6,462 nt of DNA from Bryobacterales bacterium (lineage in GTDB: Bacteria; Acidobacteriota; Terriglobia; Bryobacterales; Bryobacteraceae): assembly GCA_003164075.1 (NCBI GenBank), contig PLRZ01000119.1, forward strand, positions 1-6,462, in the 5' to 3' direction. The notes under the pieces are model-generated. The model saw only the letters and a list, made by a program, of their open reading frames with translations, made no database searches and had not been told where the DNA came from. Positions 1 through 5,963 of this stretch are shown here, one piece after another. Position 1 is the stretch's first letter. The number at the start of each line of letters is the position of its first letter. Both the position numbers and the translations under genes were made by a program.

Positions 1-456
1 CGGTTCCCGCGGATGACCTTGACGGTGGTGTGCGGTCCGGGCCATCTCACTTACTGGCGCGCCTTCACGGACTCGCCCGAACCCGCCCCGGACCCGCGCA
101 TCCGCATGTTGGGATTCGTCGCCGACGTGCGCCCGCTCTACGTGGACGCCAACCTGGTGCTGGTGCCTACCACCGTCTCGGCCGGTACCAACGTGAAGGT
201 GCTGGAAGCCATGGCGATGCAGCGCGCGGTGGTCTCCACCGGGTCGGGCTGCGCCGGTCTCGGCCTGATGCATGGCCACAGCGTGTGGATCGGCGATACA
301 CCCGAGGCGTTCGCCGCCGGAATCGCCACCTTGCTGGCCGATGCCGAGCGGCGCGCGCAAATCGCCAAGGCCGCGTACGATCATGCCGTCCGCAACTTCG
401 ACTGGCGGGCCATCGGCGAAAAACAGCGGAGCCTATTTCGGGGACAGGCTACATAA
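1..456 (+). CDS. Glycosyltransferase, GT-B fold (GT4-like), 3' fragment
   Basis: The reading frame is open from the first base, so this is the C-terminal 151 residues of a longer protein; the ATG at 13 is internal. The fragment looks like the nucleotide-sugar-binding half of a GT4-type glycosyltransferase. It has a beta strand RMTLTVVCGPG (residues 4-14), then MLGFVADVRPLY (36-47), then the diagnostic SAGTNVKVLEAMAM (60-73), whose Glu69 matches the Glu that contacts the nucleotide-sugar ribose in this family. VVSTGSGCAGL (77-87) and a closing helix follow. Members transfer a sugar from an activated donor in cytoplasmic polysaccharide or glycan synthesis; donor and acceptor cannot be told from this half. 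The last residues, FRGQAT, and the TAA stop are encoded inside the inverted repeat at 435-518, so the native C-terminus may have been altered. Family call firm, specificity unknown. Confidence 0.85.
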   Translation, partial: RFPRMTLTVVCGPGHLTYWRAFTDSPEPAPDPRIRMLGFVADVRPLYVDANLVLVPTTVSAGTNVKVLEAMAMQRAVVSTGSGCAGLGLMHGHSVWIGDTPEAFAAGIATLLADAERRAQIAKAAYDHAVRNFDWRAIGEKQRSLFRGQAT

Positions 457-518
457 CCTCGAAACTCCGTTCCGCACACCGATTTGTATTTCGAGGTTAT
501 GTAGCCTGTCCCCGAAAT
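435..518. repeat. Perfect 30-bp inverted repeat, REP/MITE-like
   Basis: The left arm (435-464) and right arm (489-518) are exact reverse complements over 30 bp, separated by a 24-nt loop (465-488). The arm contains GGGGACAGGCTAC followed by ATAACCTCGAAA. A perfect arm of this length suggests recent origin or homogenisation. GGGGACAGGC-type palindromes resemble repeats associated with REP-associated tyrosine transposases, but no transposase gene is in the window, so that link is inference. The left arm overlaps the end of the glycosyltransferase gene and supplies its stop codon. The transcript could fold into a very strong hairpin, but no T-tract follows, so a classical intrinsic terminator is not evident. 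Confidence 0.9.
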
Positions 519-531
519 TCCCCCGAAATTC
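510..531. repeat. 11-bp tandem duplication
   Basis: CCCCGAAATTC occurs twice head to tail, at 510-520 and 521-531, without mismatch. The first unit overlaps the end of the 30-bp inverted repeat and the last base of the second unit begins the next hairpin. It sits exactly at the junction of the two palindromic elements. It could be replication slippage or a footprint of element insertion; the sequence does not decide. Confidence 0.85.
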
Positions 532-573
532 CCGCAGGTGGGGCAGGCGAGCACCGCCTGCCCCACCTGCGGG
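531..573. terminator. 19-bp perfect hairpin between convergent genes; possible bidirectional terminator
   Basis: Arms 531-549 and 555-573 are perfect reverse complements of 19 bp around a 5-nt loop. The core is GTGGGGCAGGCG. It lies 75 bp after the glycosyltransferase stop and about 37 bp after the hexosaminidase stop, in the gap where the two genes converge. Position and stability suit transcription termination or 3'-end protection from both sides. No U-tract follows on either strand, so it is equally plausible as a dispersed palindromic repeat. Read on the minus strand it follows the 29-nt element at the hexosaminidase stop, and the two may form one composite element spanning 531-615. Confidence 0.6.
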
Positions 574-586
574 CTCACTCCAACTT

Positions 587-615
587 CCACGACATCAGGA
601 GTTCTGAAATTATTT
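587..615 (-). repeat. 29-nt repeat over the hexosaminidase stop codon, copy 1
   Basis: Read on the minus strand, this begins with the last sense codon and stop of the hexosaminidase gene (AAA TAA), then one base, then TTCAGAACTCC and the remainder ending in GTCGTGG. It matches 27 of 29 positions of the element at 6434-6462, which lies at the same place relative to the ybaK stop. Being tied to gene ends in the sense direction suggests a 3'-end processing or termination element or a mobile repeat that targets gene ends. Function is inferred only. Confidence 0.85.
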
Positions 616-2712
616 CTGTGCCGCCGCGTCGGCCAGCACCTTGATCGGGCGGAAGGCAGCCAATCGCACGTCCGCGCCGCTACTCCCGCGCCGAGGCGGT
701 TCCGCCAGGCGCGCCAGTTCGGCATTCTCCCGCGTGAGAAACTCCTGTTTGGCAGCTTCGGCCGCCTGCTGCGCCTCCAGTTCGGCCTTCTGCGCCTTGC
801 GGCTGAGCTTCTTCGGCTTGACATCGGCAGGCGGAGGCGGCGTCAGGTAATCCAACAGCTTGATGCCGGCTTCTCCCAGAGCGGACAGGTCCTTCGATAG
901 CGGCGCCACCTCCGCCAGTAATTTGTTATTCTCCACCAGCGGCTCCAGTTGCGCGTCGTTGGCGGCCCAGCTTTCAAATTGCCGGCGCAATATGGCCGCA
1001 TCGTCGCGATGGCCCGCAGGGTCCGCCACAAATCTCCGCGCCATTCGTTCCAGCCGCTGCGCCAACTCGCTCTCCGGCAGACAGGCATCCACAAACCGAT
1101 CGAGCGGCATGGTTCCCGTCGGCCGTCCCGTGCGGCCCGTACCCAAGCCGAGAGCCTCCACCGCATCCGCCACCACGCGCAACGGCGCCGCTGCCTGGTT
1201 GCCGGCGATCCGGTCCAACATCGGCTGGAAATACGCCCGATGCATCGCCCCGGTGAACTCCAGGTTGCGGTTCACCGTTTCCAGCCGCGCATACATGCCG
1301 TCCACGTCCGTAACGTCCGCGGCGGACCACAACCGCTCCGCAATCGCCGCCGTGCGCGGCCAGACCCGCGAATCCACCGTCTCCGGCCCCACCAGTTCGG
1401 CCCACATGCAGGCCTCGCCGCCCATAATTCGCGATGCCTGTTCCGGCGTGAGCGCCGCCGCGTCGGGCCCTCCCAGCGGGTCCACGGCATAGTGAAAAGA
1501 GGCCGGGCTCAGATGATCCAGATAGTATCCCCACGAAAGGATGCCGCGATATCCCTTCACTGCCGCCTCGGAGAGCGACTTCTGCCCGCGCCACGACTGG
1601 ATCACCGCGTCGGTGGGAAGCCCGGGCACCAGAATCTCATCCCATCCCACCATCGTCTTGCCGTATTTCTGCACGATCTTCAGCAGGCGCTGATTGAAAT
1701 AGACCTGAATGGCGGGCGCATCCTTGAGGTCATGCGCCTTGGCAAAGGCCTGGATGCTCTCCGACTGGTTCCACACCCTGGGATTCACTTCGTCGCCGCC
1801 GATGTGGAAGTAGGGGTCGGGAAAGAGTTGCGTCATCTCGCCGATAAATCCGTCGAGAAAATCGTAGGTGCTCTCCTTCGAGGGGTCCATCACCGATCCG
1901 CCCCTGTCGCCGACTGTGAACGGACCGGGCGAGGAGGCCAGCTCCGGGTAGCCGGGAAACCAGGCGGTGCTGTGGCCCGGCACGTCGAATTCGGGAATCA
2001 CGCGGATGCCCAGATCGCGCGCGTAGGCCACGATATCGCGAATCTGGTCCTGTGTATAGTAGTCGCCGTTCGAGCCCAATTGGTGGAGCCGCGGATACCG
2101 CTTGCTCTCCACGCGGAAGCCCTGGTCCTCGGAGAGGTGCCAATGCAGCACGTTGAGTTTCACCGCCGCCATGGCCTCCAGGTTCCGCTCGATCACGTCG
2201 ACCGGCATCCAGTGGCGGCAAACGTCCAGCATCAAGCCGCGCCACGGGAACCGCGGCCGGTCCTCGACGTGTACACCGGCCACCTGGAAACCGTCCGGTC
2301 CGGGCTGTATCAACTGGGCAAACGTGGCCAGCCCGTGGATAGCGCCATCCGCCGTGGCGGCCTTGATGCGCGCCTCCGCCTCGGAGACATCCAAGGTGTA
2401 AGATTCGTCCTCGCCCAGGGTGGGATAGGCTGGCCCGCCCGCGCACTCGATGGTCAGTCGCCGCACGTCCGCCGCCGGCGGGGGCACGGGCGCGTAGAGC
2501 ACGCCGGTCTGGCGCGACACGCGGGCGAGAAACGATCGCACTGCCGGCGCCAGCCGGGCGTTTGAGCCGCCCACGGTCTCCACCACGAAATTCGCATTGA
2601 TGGCCAGCTTGCCGGGAGCGGTCTCGATCTTTACCGGCATCGGCATCAGCGCCGGCGCGGCGGCGAAGAGGGCCGGAGTGGTGAACAGGAAAAGCATAGT
2701 AGCGATACGCAT
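610..2712 (-). CDS. Secreted beta-N-acetylhexosaminidase, GH20
   Basis: A 700-residue glycoside hydrolase family 20 enzyme (EC 3.2.1.52 type), releasing terminal GlcNAc or GalNAc from chitooligosaccharides, glycans or muropeptides. An N-terminal signal peptide (hydrophobic to about residue 20, ALFAAAPA) sends it out of the cytoplasm. A GH20b-like N-domain (about 22-150) precedes the (beta/alpha)8 domain (about 154-500). Visible active-site elements are FPWRGLMLD with substrate-binding Arg158, HWHLSED (190-196), HIGGDE (303-308) with the catalytic pair Asp307-Glu308, GWDE (356-359), SWRG (373-376), YYLD (396-399) and CMWAE (435-439). All support an active, substrate-assisted retaining enzyme. 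Residues about 505-700 are an extension without a recognised fold, ending in a Lys/Glu/Ala-rich helix (631-665). The ATG at 2712 has a good upstream AAAAGGAG. It is transcribed alone, divergent from tRNA-Ser. Family sure; natural substrate unknown. Confidence 0.95.
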   Translation of the reverse strand: MRIATMLFLFTTPALFAAAPALMPMPVKIETAPGKLAINANFVVETVGGSNARLAPAVRSFLARVSRQTGVLYAPVPPPAADVRRLTIECAGGPAYPTLGEDESYTLDVSEAEARIKAATADGAIHGLATFAQLIQPGPDGFQVAGVHVEDRPRFPWRGLMLDVCRHWMPVDVIERNLEAMAAVKLNVLHWHLSEDQGFRVESKRYPRLHQLGSNGDYYTQDQIRDIVAYARDLGIRVIPEFDVPGHSTAWFPGYPELASSPGPFTVGDRGGSVMDPSKESTYDFLDGFIGEMTQLFPDPYFHIGGDEVNPRVWNQSESIQAFAKAHDLKDAPAIQVYFNQRLLKIVQKYGKTMVGWDEILVPGLPTDAVIQSWRGQKSLSEAAVKGYRGILSWGYYLDHLSPASFHYAVDPLGGPDAAALTPEQASRIMGGEACMWAELVGPETVDSRVWPRTAAIAERLWSAADVTDVDGMYARLETVNRNLEFTGAMHRAYFQPMLDRIAGNQAAAPLRVVADAVEALGLGTGRTGRPTGTMPLDRFVDACLPESELAQRLERMARRFVADPAGHRDDAAILRRQFESWAANDAQLEPLVENNKLLAEVAPLSKDLSALGEAGIKLLDYLTPPPPADVKPKKLSRKAQKAELEAQQAAEAAKQEFLTRENAELARLAEPPRRGSSGADVRLAAFRPIKVLADAAAQK

Positions 2713-2722
2713 GGTTGTGGTG

Positions 2723-2730
2723 CTCCTTTT
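2723..2730 (-). promoter_or_regulatory. Shine-Dalgarno site of the hexosaminidase gene
   Basis: On the minus strand AAAAGGAG lies 10 nt before the ATG at 2712. It is the clearest ribosome-binding site in the window and fixes this start, which also gives a proper signal peptide. Confidence 0.75.
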
Positions 2731-2823
2731 GGTCGGCAGATCGCAAATGGTAGCAAACTGCCGCCTGGCAAAGGGGACGCGGCGGCAAGAGGGGAGCCTC
2801 GTGGTAAACTGGTTTTCAGTCGC

Positions 2824-2913
2824 GGAGAGGTGGCAGAGTGGTCGATCGCGCCCGCCTCGAAAGCGGGAGTACCTGTGAGGGTACCGGGAGTTCGAATCTC
2901 CCCCTCTCCGCCA
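2824..2913 (+). tRNA. tRNA-Ser (anticodon CGA)
   Basis: A complete class II tRNA of 90 nt. The acceptor stem is GGAGAGG (2824-2830) pairing with CCTCTCC (2903-2909), followed by discriminator G2910 and an encoded CCA (2911-2913). The anticodon stem is CCCGC/GCGGG (2851-2855 / 2863-2867) with loop CTCGAAA; the anticodon is CGA at 2858-2860, reading UCG. The long variable arm (GTACC pairing with GGTAC) and discriminator G are serine-specific. The T loop TTCGAAT is intact. A weak -10-like TAAACT lies at 2805-2810 with no convincing -35. Eleven bases downstream begins a decayed toxin-antitoxin pair. Confidence 0.97.
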
Positions 2914-2924
2914 GCATTTGTACT

Positions 2925-3167
2925 ATGGAAACCCAGAACAGCATCCACGTTTCCGACGCGCTTCTGACAGAACTTTAGGCAAAAGCGCAGGCCGAGGGCA
3001 AGACGCTGGATGAACTCGCCGAGGAAACTCTCCGCAAAGGCCTTGCAGACCGCGCATGGCAAGACCTGCTGGATTACGGATATCGAACCGGCACGGCCTC
3101 CGCGTACACCGAACAGGACGTTCCGCGCCTCATTAAAGAGTGGCGGCGCGAGCAGCGCGGTCAGTGA
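2925..3167 (+). pseudogene. Antitoxin (VapB/RHH-like) with premature amber stop
   Basis: From the ATG at 2925 the frame reads METQNSIHVSDALLTEL, then TAG at 2976-2978, then continues open for 62 more codons to TGA at 3165-3167. Without the TAG this is an 80-residue acidic/basic protein. The start (IHVSDALLTEL-x-AKAQAEGKTLDEL) resembles a ribbon-helix-helix antitoxin DNA-binding domain with beta strand, helix, turn and helix. The C-terminal part (QDLLDYGYRTG, then a charged RLIKEWRREQRGQ tail) would be the toxin-binding segment. One substitution, such as CAG to TAG, explains the break. The toxin remnant starts in the last bases of this gene (GTGA overlap), the usual arrangement for a translationally coupled pair. 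The toxin is also destroyed, so the stop is most simply inactivation, not recoding. The antitoxin family is assigned by context and resemblance. Confidence 0.75.
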
Positions 3168-3391
3168 TTAGCGCGACCCTCGATTCCAACATCTACGTAT
3201 CGGCTCTGGGTTGTTGAACATGGCCCGAGCAACAATTGGCGTCCTCCGGGACAAGTTCCATTGGGACGGCTACCGCCTGCATTTTGCGCGGTTGGAGTTG
3301 CGCGGCGTCGGATTTCATAATTACGCGCGACGACGACCTGCTGCGGGTGGCTGAATATTCGGGCATTCCGCAACTATGGATGGAGCCCTAA
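3164..3391 (+). pseudogene. PIN-domain (VapC-like) toxin remnant
   Basis: Three pieces of a PIN-domain ribonuclease toxin can be read. Fragment 1, from GTG 3164, gives ISATLDSNIYVSAL with the first PIN acidic residue (LDSN) and stops at TGA 3215-3217. Fragment 2 lies in another frame (about 3220-3305) and includes VLRDKFHWDGYRL, a helix typical of the COG1569-type PIN toxins. Fragment 3, back in the first frame (about 3305-3391), gives SDFIITRDDDLLRVAEYSGI, the conserved C-terminal motif with metal-binding aspartates, then stops at TAA 3389-3391. The remnant is 228 bp, against roughly 130-145 codons for intact relatives. At least two internal stretches are missing between the fragments, along with frame shifts. 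It cannot make an active nuclease. Its 5' GTG overlaps the antitoxin TGA. Confidence 0.75.
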
Positions 3392-3402
3392 TCGGCAGAC
3401 AC

Positions 3403-3431
3403 TGTCTTCGATACGCTACCATTGTCTTCGA
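3403..3431 (+). promoter_or_regulatory. Direct repeat upstream of modA; possible operator
   Basis: TGTCTTCGA occurs at 3403-3411 and 3423-3431, 20 bp apart (about two helical turns on one face), just ahead of the modA ATG at 3433. It could be a regulator site or chance. It does not resemble the ModE palindrome known from E. coli, and no promoter boxes are convincing nearby. Confidence 0.3.
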
Positions 3432-3432
3432 A

Positions 3433-4197
3433 ATGTCACCGCGACGCGCCGCCGCCTTCGTCAGCCTGATGGTGCTTCTCGGCGCCGCTTGCGGACACCC
3501 CGCGCCACCGCGCAAGCTCTCCATCGCCGCCGCCGCCGACCTGCAGTTCGCGCTCGCCGAGGCCGCCCGCCAATTCCACCAACAGCATCCCCAAACCGAT
3601 GTGCAGGTGAACTACGGATCCTCCGGCAACTTCGCCACCCAGATCCGCAACGGTGCGCCCTTCGATATGTTCCTCTCGGCCGACGTCCAATATCCGCGCG
3701 ACTTGGCCCGCGACGCAATCGCTCGCGCAGACTCCATTTTTATCTACGCCGCCGGCCGCCTCGCGGTGTGGGTCCCGGCATCCTCGCCGCTCGACCCCGC
3801 CACCGCCCTGCGCGATCCCGCCGTCAAACGTATCGCCATCGCCAACCCCCAACACGCACCCTACGGCCGCGCCGCCGAGGCCGCGCTGCGCAACATGGGC
3901 CTCTACGACAGCGTCCGGAAGAAACTCGTGCTGGGCGAAAACATCTCGCAGACGCTGCAGTTCGTCCAAAGCGGCGCCGCCGACGTGGGCATGGTGGCAC
4001 TCTCCCTGGCAATCGCTCCCACCGTGCGCGGGCAGGGGCGATACTGGGAGGTACCCCAGGAGTCGTATCCGAAAATGGAACAAGGCGGCGTCATTTTGAA
4101 AGAATCCGCGGCAGCGCGCGAATTTCGCGACTGGCTGCTCGCGCCCGCGGGCCGAAGCCTGCTCCAGCAGTACGGCTTCTTCCTGCCCGGCCAGTAA
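3433..4197 (+). CDS. modA: Molybdate/tungstate ABC transporter, substrate-binding protein
   Basis: ModA captures molybdate (perhaps tungstate) outside the inner membrane and hands it to ModB. The ATG at 3433 gives 254 residues opening with a basic MSPRR, a hydrophobic stretch and LLGAAC; Cys20 is a likely lipidation site, although the lipobox has Gly at -3. An ATG at 3376 would add 19 residues unlike a signal peptide and would overlap the toxin remnant, so it is less likely. No clear Shine-Dalgarno precedes either. Anion-binding family motifs are AAAADLQFAL (32-41), YGSSGNFATQI (61-71), FDMFLSADVQYP (77-88), ANPQHAPYGRAAEAAL (137-152) and GENISQTLQFVQSGAADVGMV (168-188, with a break at residue 180). 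AAADL in place of the E. coli AAASL, together with YGSSGNF, places it nearer the Azotobacter-type ModA branch. It heads modABC, 9 nt before modB. Confidence 0.92.
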   Translation: MSPRRAAAFVSLMVLLGAACGHPAPPRKLSIAAAADLQFALAEAARQFHQQHPQTDVQVNYGSSGNFATQIRNGAPFDMFLSADVQYPRDLARDAIARADSIFIYAAGRLAVWVPASSPLDPATALRDPAVKRIAIANPQHAPYGRAAEAALRNMGLYDSVRKKLVLGENISQTLQFVQSGAADVGMVALSLAIAPTVRGQGRYWEVPQESYPKMEQGGVILKESAAAREFRDWLLAPAGRSLLQQYGFFLPGQ

Positions 4198-4206
4198 TCG
4201 AACCAT

Positions 4207-4881
4207 ATGGATTGGCAAGCGATCTGGCTCAGCGTACGGCTCTCCGTCTCCACCACCGGCATCCTGCTGATGGTCGGCACACCCCTGGCCGCCTGGCTGG
4301 CCTTCTCGCCGCGGCGCTGGAAATTCCTGGTGGAAGCCCTGGTAGCGCTGCCTCTGGTCTTGCCGCCCACCGTCCTCGGCTTTTACGTGCTGCTGGCCAT
4401 CGGACCGCGCAGTCCTCTGGGGGCGATCTACGGCAAGCTCACCGGCGGCATGCTGCCCTTCTCTTTTCAGGGACTGCTGCTGGCCTCGGTGCTCTACAGT
4501 CTGCCCTTCACCGTCCAGCCCGTAACCGCCTCTTTCGCGGCCGTGGACCGCGCATTGGTGGAGGCTTCCTGGTGCCTGGGCGTTTCCCGCTTCGCTACCT
4601 TTCGACGCGTGGTAGTGCCGCTCTCGCTGCGCGGCATCGCCACCGGCGCCATTCTCAGCTTCGCCCACACCATGGGCGAATTCGGCGTAGTCCTGATGGT
4701 GGGCGGCAATATCGCCGGGGTCACGCGCACCGTCTCCATCTCCATTTACGATCAGGTGCAGGCGCTCGACTACGCCGCCGCCACGCAGACTTCGCTTTTC
4801 CTTCTGGCCCTCTCGTTTACCGTACTGGCGCTCACCTACTCCTTCCAGCGCCGGGTTTGGCATGTATGGCCGATGAACTGA
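4207..4881 (+). CDS. modB: Molybdate ABC transporter permease
   Basis: A 224-residue inner-membrane permease that forms the oxyanion channel as a dimer and couples to ModC. Hydrophobic segments lie near residues 9-31, 42-64, 85-108, 143-167 and 195-213, fitting the five-helix ModB core. LPLVLPPTVLGFYVL (48-62) is characteristic of ModB. The cytoplasmic coupling loop with EAA-type signature is VEASWCLGVSRFATFRRVVVP read as Glu119-Ala120-Ser121 with the conserved Gly125, followed by Pro138. HTMGEFG (154-160) is also typical. Length matches the family. The gene begins 9 nt after modA without an obvious Shine-Dalgarno and overlaps the start of modC by 16 nt, implying translational coupling. Confidence 0.95.
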   Translation: MDWQAIWLSVRLSVSTTGILLMVGTPLAAWLAFSPRRWKFLVEALVALPLVLPPTVLGFYVLLAIGPRSPLGAIYGKLTGGMLPFSFQGLLLASVLYSLPFTVQPVTASFAAVDRALVEASWCLGVSRFATFRRVVVPLSLRGIATGAILSFAHTMGEFGVVLMVGGNIAGVTRTVSISIYDQVQALDYAAATQTSLFLLALSFTVLALTYSFQRRVWHVWPMN

Positions 4882-5963
4882 GTTGCGTCTGCCGCACCCG
4901 CCTGGGTACCGCCTTCGAGTTGGACGCCAGCCTGCGACTGCCCCTCGACCGGGCGCCCATCACCGTGCTGTTCGGCCCGTCGGGCGCCGGCAAGACGACC
5001 GTGCTGCGGATGCTGGCCGGCCTCGATCGCCCGCTCCAGGGCGCCATCGCCTTCCGCGGCCAGACGTGGTTCGATGCCGCGCGCGGAATTTTCCTGGCGC
5101 CGCAGAAGCGCCGAGCCGGGTACCTGGCGCAGGACTACGCGCTATTCCCGCACCTCACCGTGGCCGCCAATATCGCCTACGCCGCGCGCCCCGGCAAGGG
5201 CCGCGAGTACCTCCAGGCGTTCGGACTGGCCGACCTTGCCGCGCGCCATCCGCGCGCCATTTCGAGCGGCCAGCGGCAGCGTGTGGCGCTGGCCCGCGCA
5301 CTGGCCGCCGAGCCCGCGCTGTTGCTGCTCGATGAGCCGCTTTCCGCGCTGGACGCCGCCGCGCGCACGCGCACCGGACAGCAGTTGCGCCAGATGCTGC
5401 TCGCGAGCGGCGTCCCCTGCATCGCGGTGACGCACGACCGCATGGAGGCCGTGGCGCTAGGCGATTGGATCGCCGTGATTGCGGCGGGAAGGGTGCGCCA
5501 GTGCGGACCCGTGCAGGAAGTCTTCCGGCGCCCGGCCGACGCGCAGGTAGCGGAATCGGTGGGGGTGGAAAATGTGCTGCCGGCACGCATCGTAACGCGC
5601 GAGGGTGGCCTGCTGACACTCGAAACCGGCGGGGCGCAATTGCAGTCGGTGGACTCGGGCGAAGCGGGCCCGGTGGTGGCTTGCATTCGCGCCGAAGATA
5701 TCGCACTTACGCGCGAGCTGTCTACGGCTTCGAGCATGCGCAACCGGCTGGCGGGCCGCGTGACGTCGGTAACGCTCGAAGGGCCGCTGGCGCGCGTGGA
5801 ACTGGATTGCGGCTTTCCCCTGGTGGCCGTGATCACGACGCAATCGGCCCAGGATCTGGCACTCCAGCCCGATGACGCGCTGTGCGCCATCGTCAAGACG
5901 ACTGCGGTGCACGTGGCGGCCCACTCGGGAGGGAAGGATGAGCCGTTCCAGAGGAACGAATGA
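4866..5963 (+). CDS. modC: Molybdate ABC transporter ATP-binding protein with C-terminal TOBE/Mop domain
   Basis: A 365-residue ATPase that powers ModAB uptake from the cytoplasmic face. Visible motifs are Walker [10 protein letters not shown] (37-45, Lys43), Q-loop [13 protein letters not shown] (87-99, Gln89), ABC signature ISSGQRQRV (132-140), Walker [13 protein letters not shown] (152-163, catalytic Glu157) and H-loop VTHD (188-191, His190). The C-terminal part from about 236, with a Mop-like repeat [18 protein letters not shown] (289-306), matches the oxyanion-sensing TOBE domain. This domain may allow feedback inhibition by molybdate. The signature has Ser where LSGGQ has its first Gly. 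The ATG at 4866 lies within the end of modB; the frame is open far upstream, but the earlier codons are only a shadow of modA and modB. The stop overlaps the ybaK start as ATGA. Confidence 0.95.
   Translation: MADELSCVCRTRLGTAFELDASLRLPLDRAPITVLFGPSGAGKTTVLRMLAGLDRPLQGAIAFRGQTWFDAARGIFLAPQKRRAGYLAQDYALFPHLTVAANIAYAARPGKGREYLQAFGLADLAARHPRAISSGQRQRVALARALAAEPALLLLDEPLSALDAAARTRTGQQLRQMLLASGVPCIAVTHDRMEAVALGDWIAVIAAGRVRQCGPVQEVFRRPADAQVAESVGVENVLPARIVTREGGLLTLETGGAQLQSVDSGEAGPVVACIRAEDIALTRELSTASSMRNRLAGRVTSVTLEGPLARVELDCGFPLVAVITTQSAQDLALQPDDALCAIVKTTAVHVAAHSGGKDEPFQRNE

Noticed and set aside
435..573. CRISPR array or attC-like array from the clustered palindromes
   Set aside because: There are no regularly spaced identical repeats with unique spacers, and the two palindromes differ in sequence and size.
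381..824. 147-codon minus-strand frame across the intergenic palindromes
   Set aside because: It runs through the non-coding repeats and out of frame with the hexosaminidase end; the apparent CPTCG motif comes from the hairpin sequence.
949..2565. 538-codon open frame on the plus strand inside the hexosaminidase gene
   Set aside because: It is antisense to a clear GH20 enzyme and shows His/Arg/Val-rich shadow composition without motifs.
1730..2788. 352-codon minus-strand frame overlapping the hexosaminidase start
   Set aside because: It is an Arg/Gly/Ala-rich alternate frame of the hexosaminidase; the real frame has the signal peptide, the ribosome-binding site and the catalytic motifs.
2976..2978. 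TAG in the antitoxin as a recoded (read-through) codon
   Set aside because: No recoding signal is visible and the partner toxin is also broken, so simple loss of function is the better explanation.
3376..3432. Earlier modA start at 3376
   Set aside because: It would put 19 non-leader residues before the signal peptide and overlap the toxin remnant; ATG 3433 gives a standard lipoprotein-type leader.
3436..4863. 475-codon open frame antisense to modA/modB
   Set aside because: It is a GC-driven shadow: composition rich in Gly, Glu, Gln and His, no recognisable domain, and it lies opposite well-supported genes.
3489..4865. Long upstream extension of the modC reading frame (would give an 824-residue protein)
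   Set aside because: The upstream part overlaps modA and modB in another frame, is Arg/Pro/Ala-rich with no motifs, and the ATPase homology starts only after the ATG at 4866.
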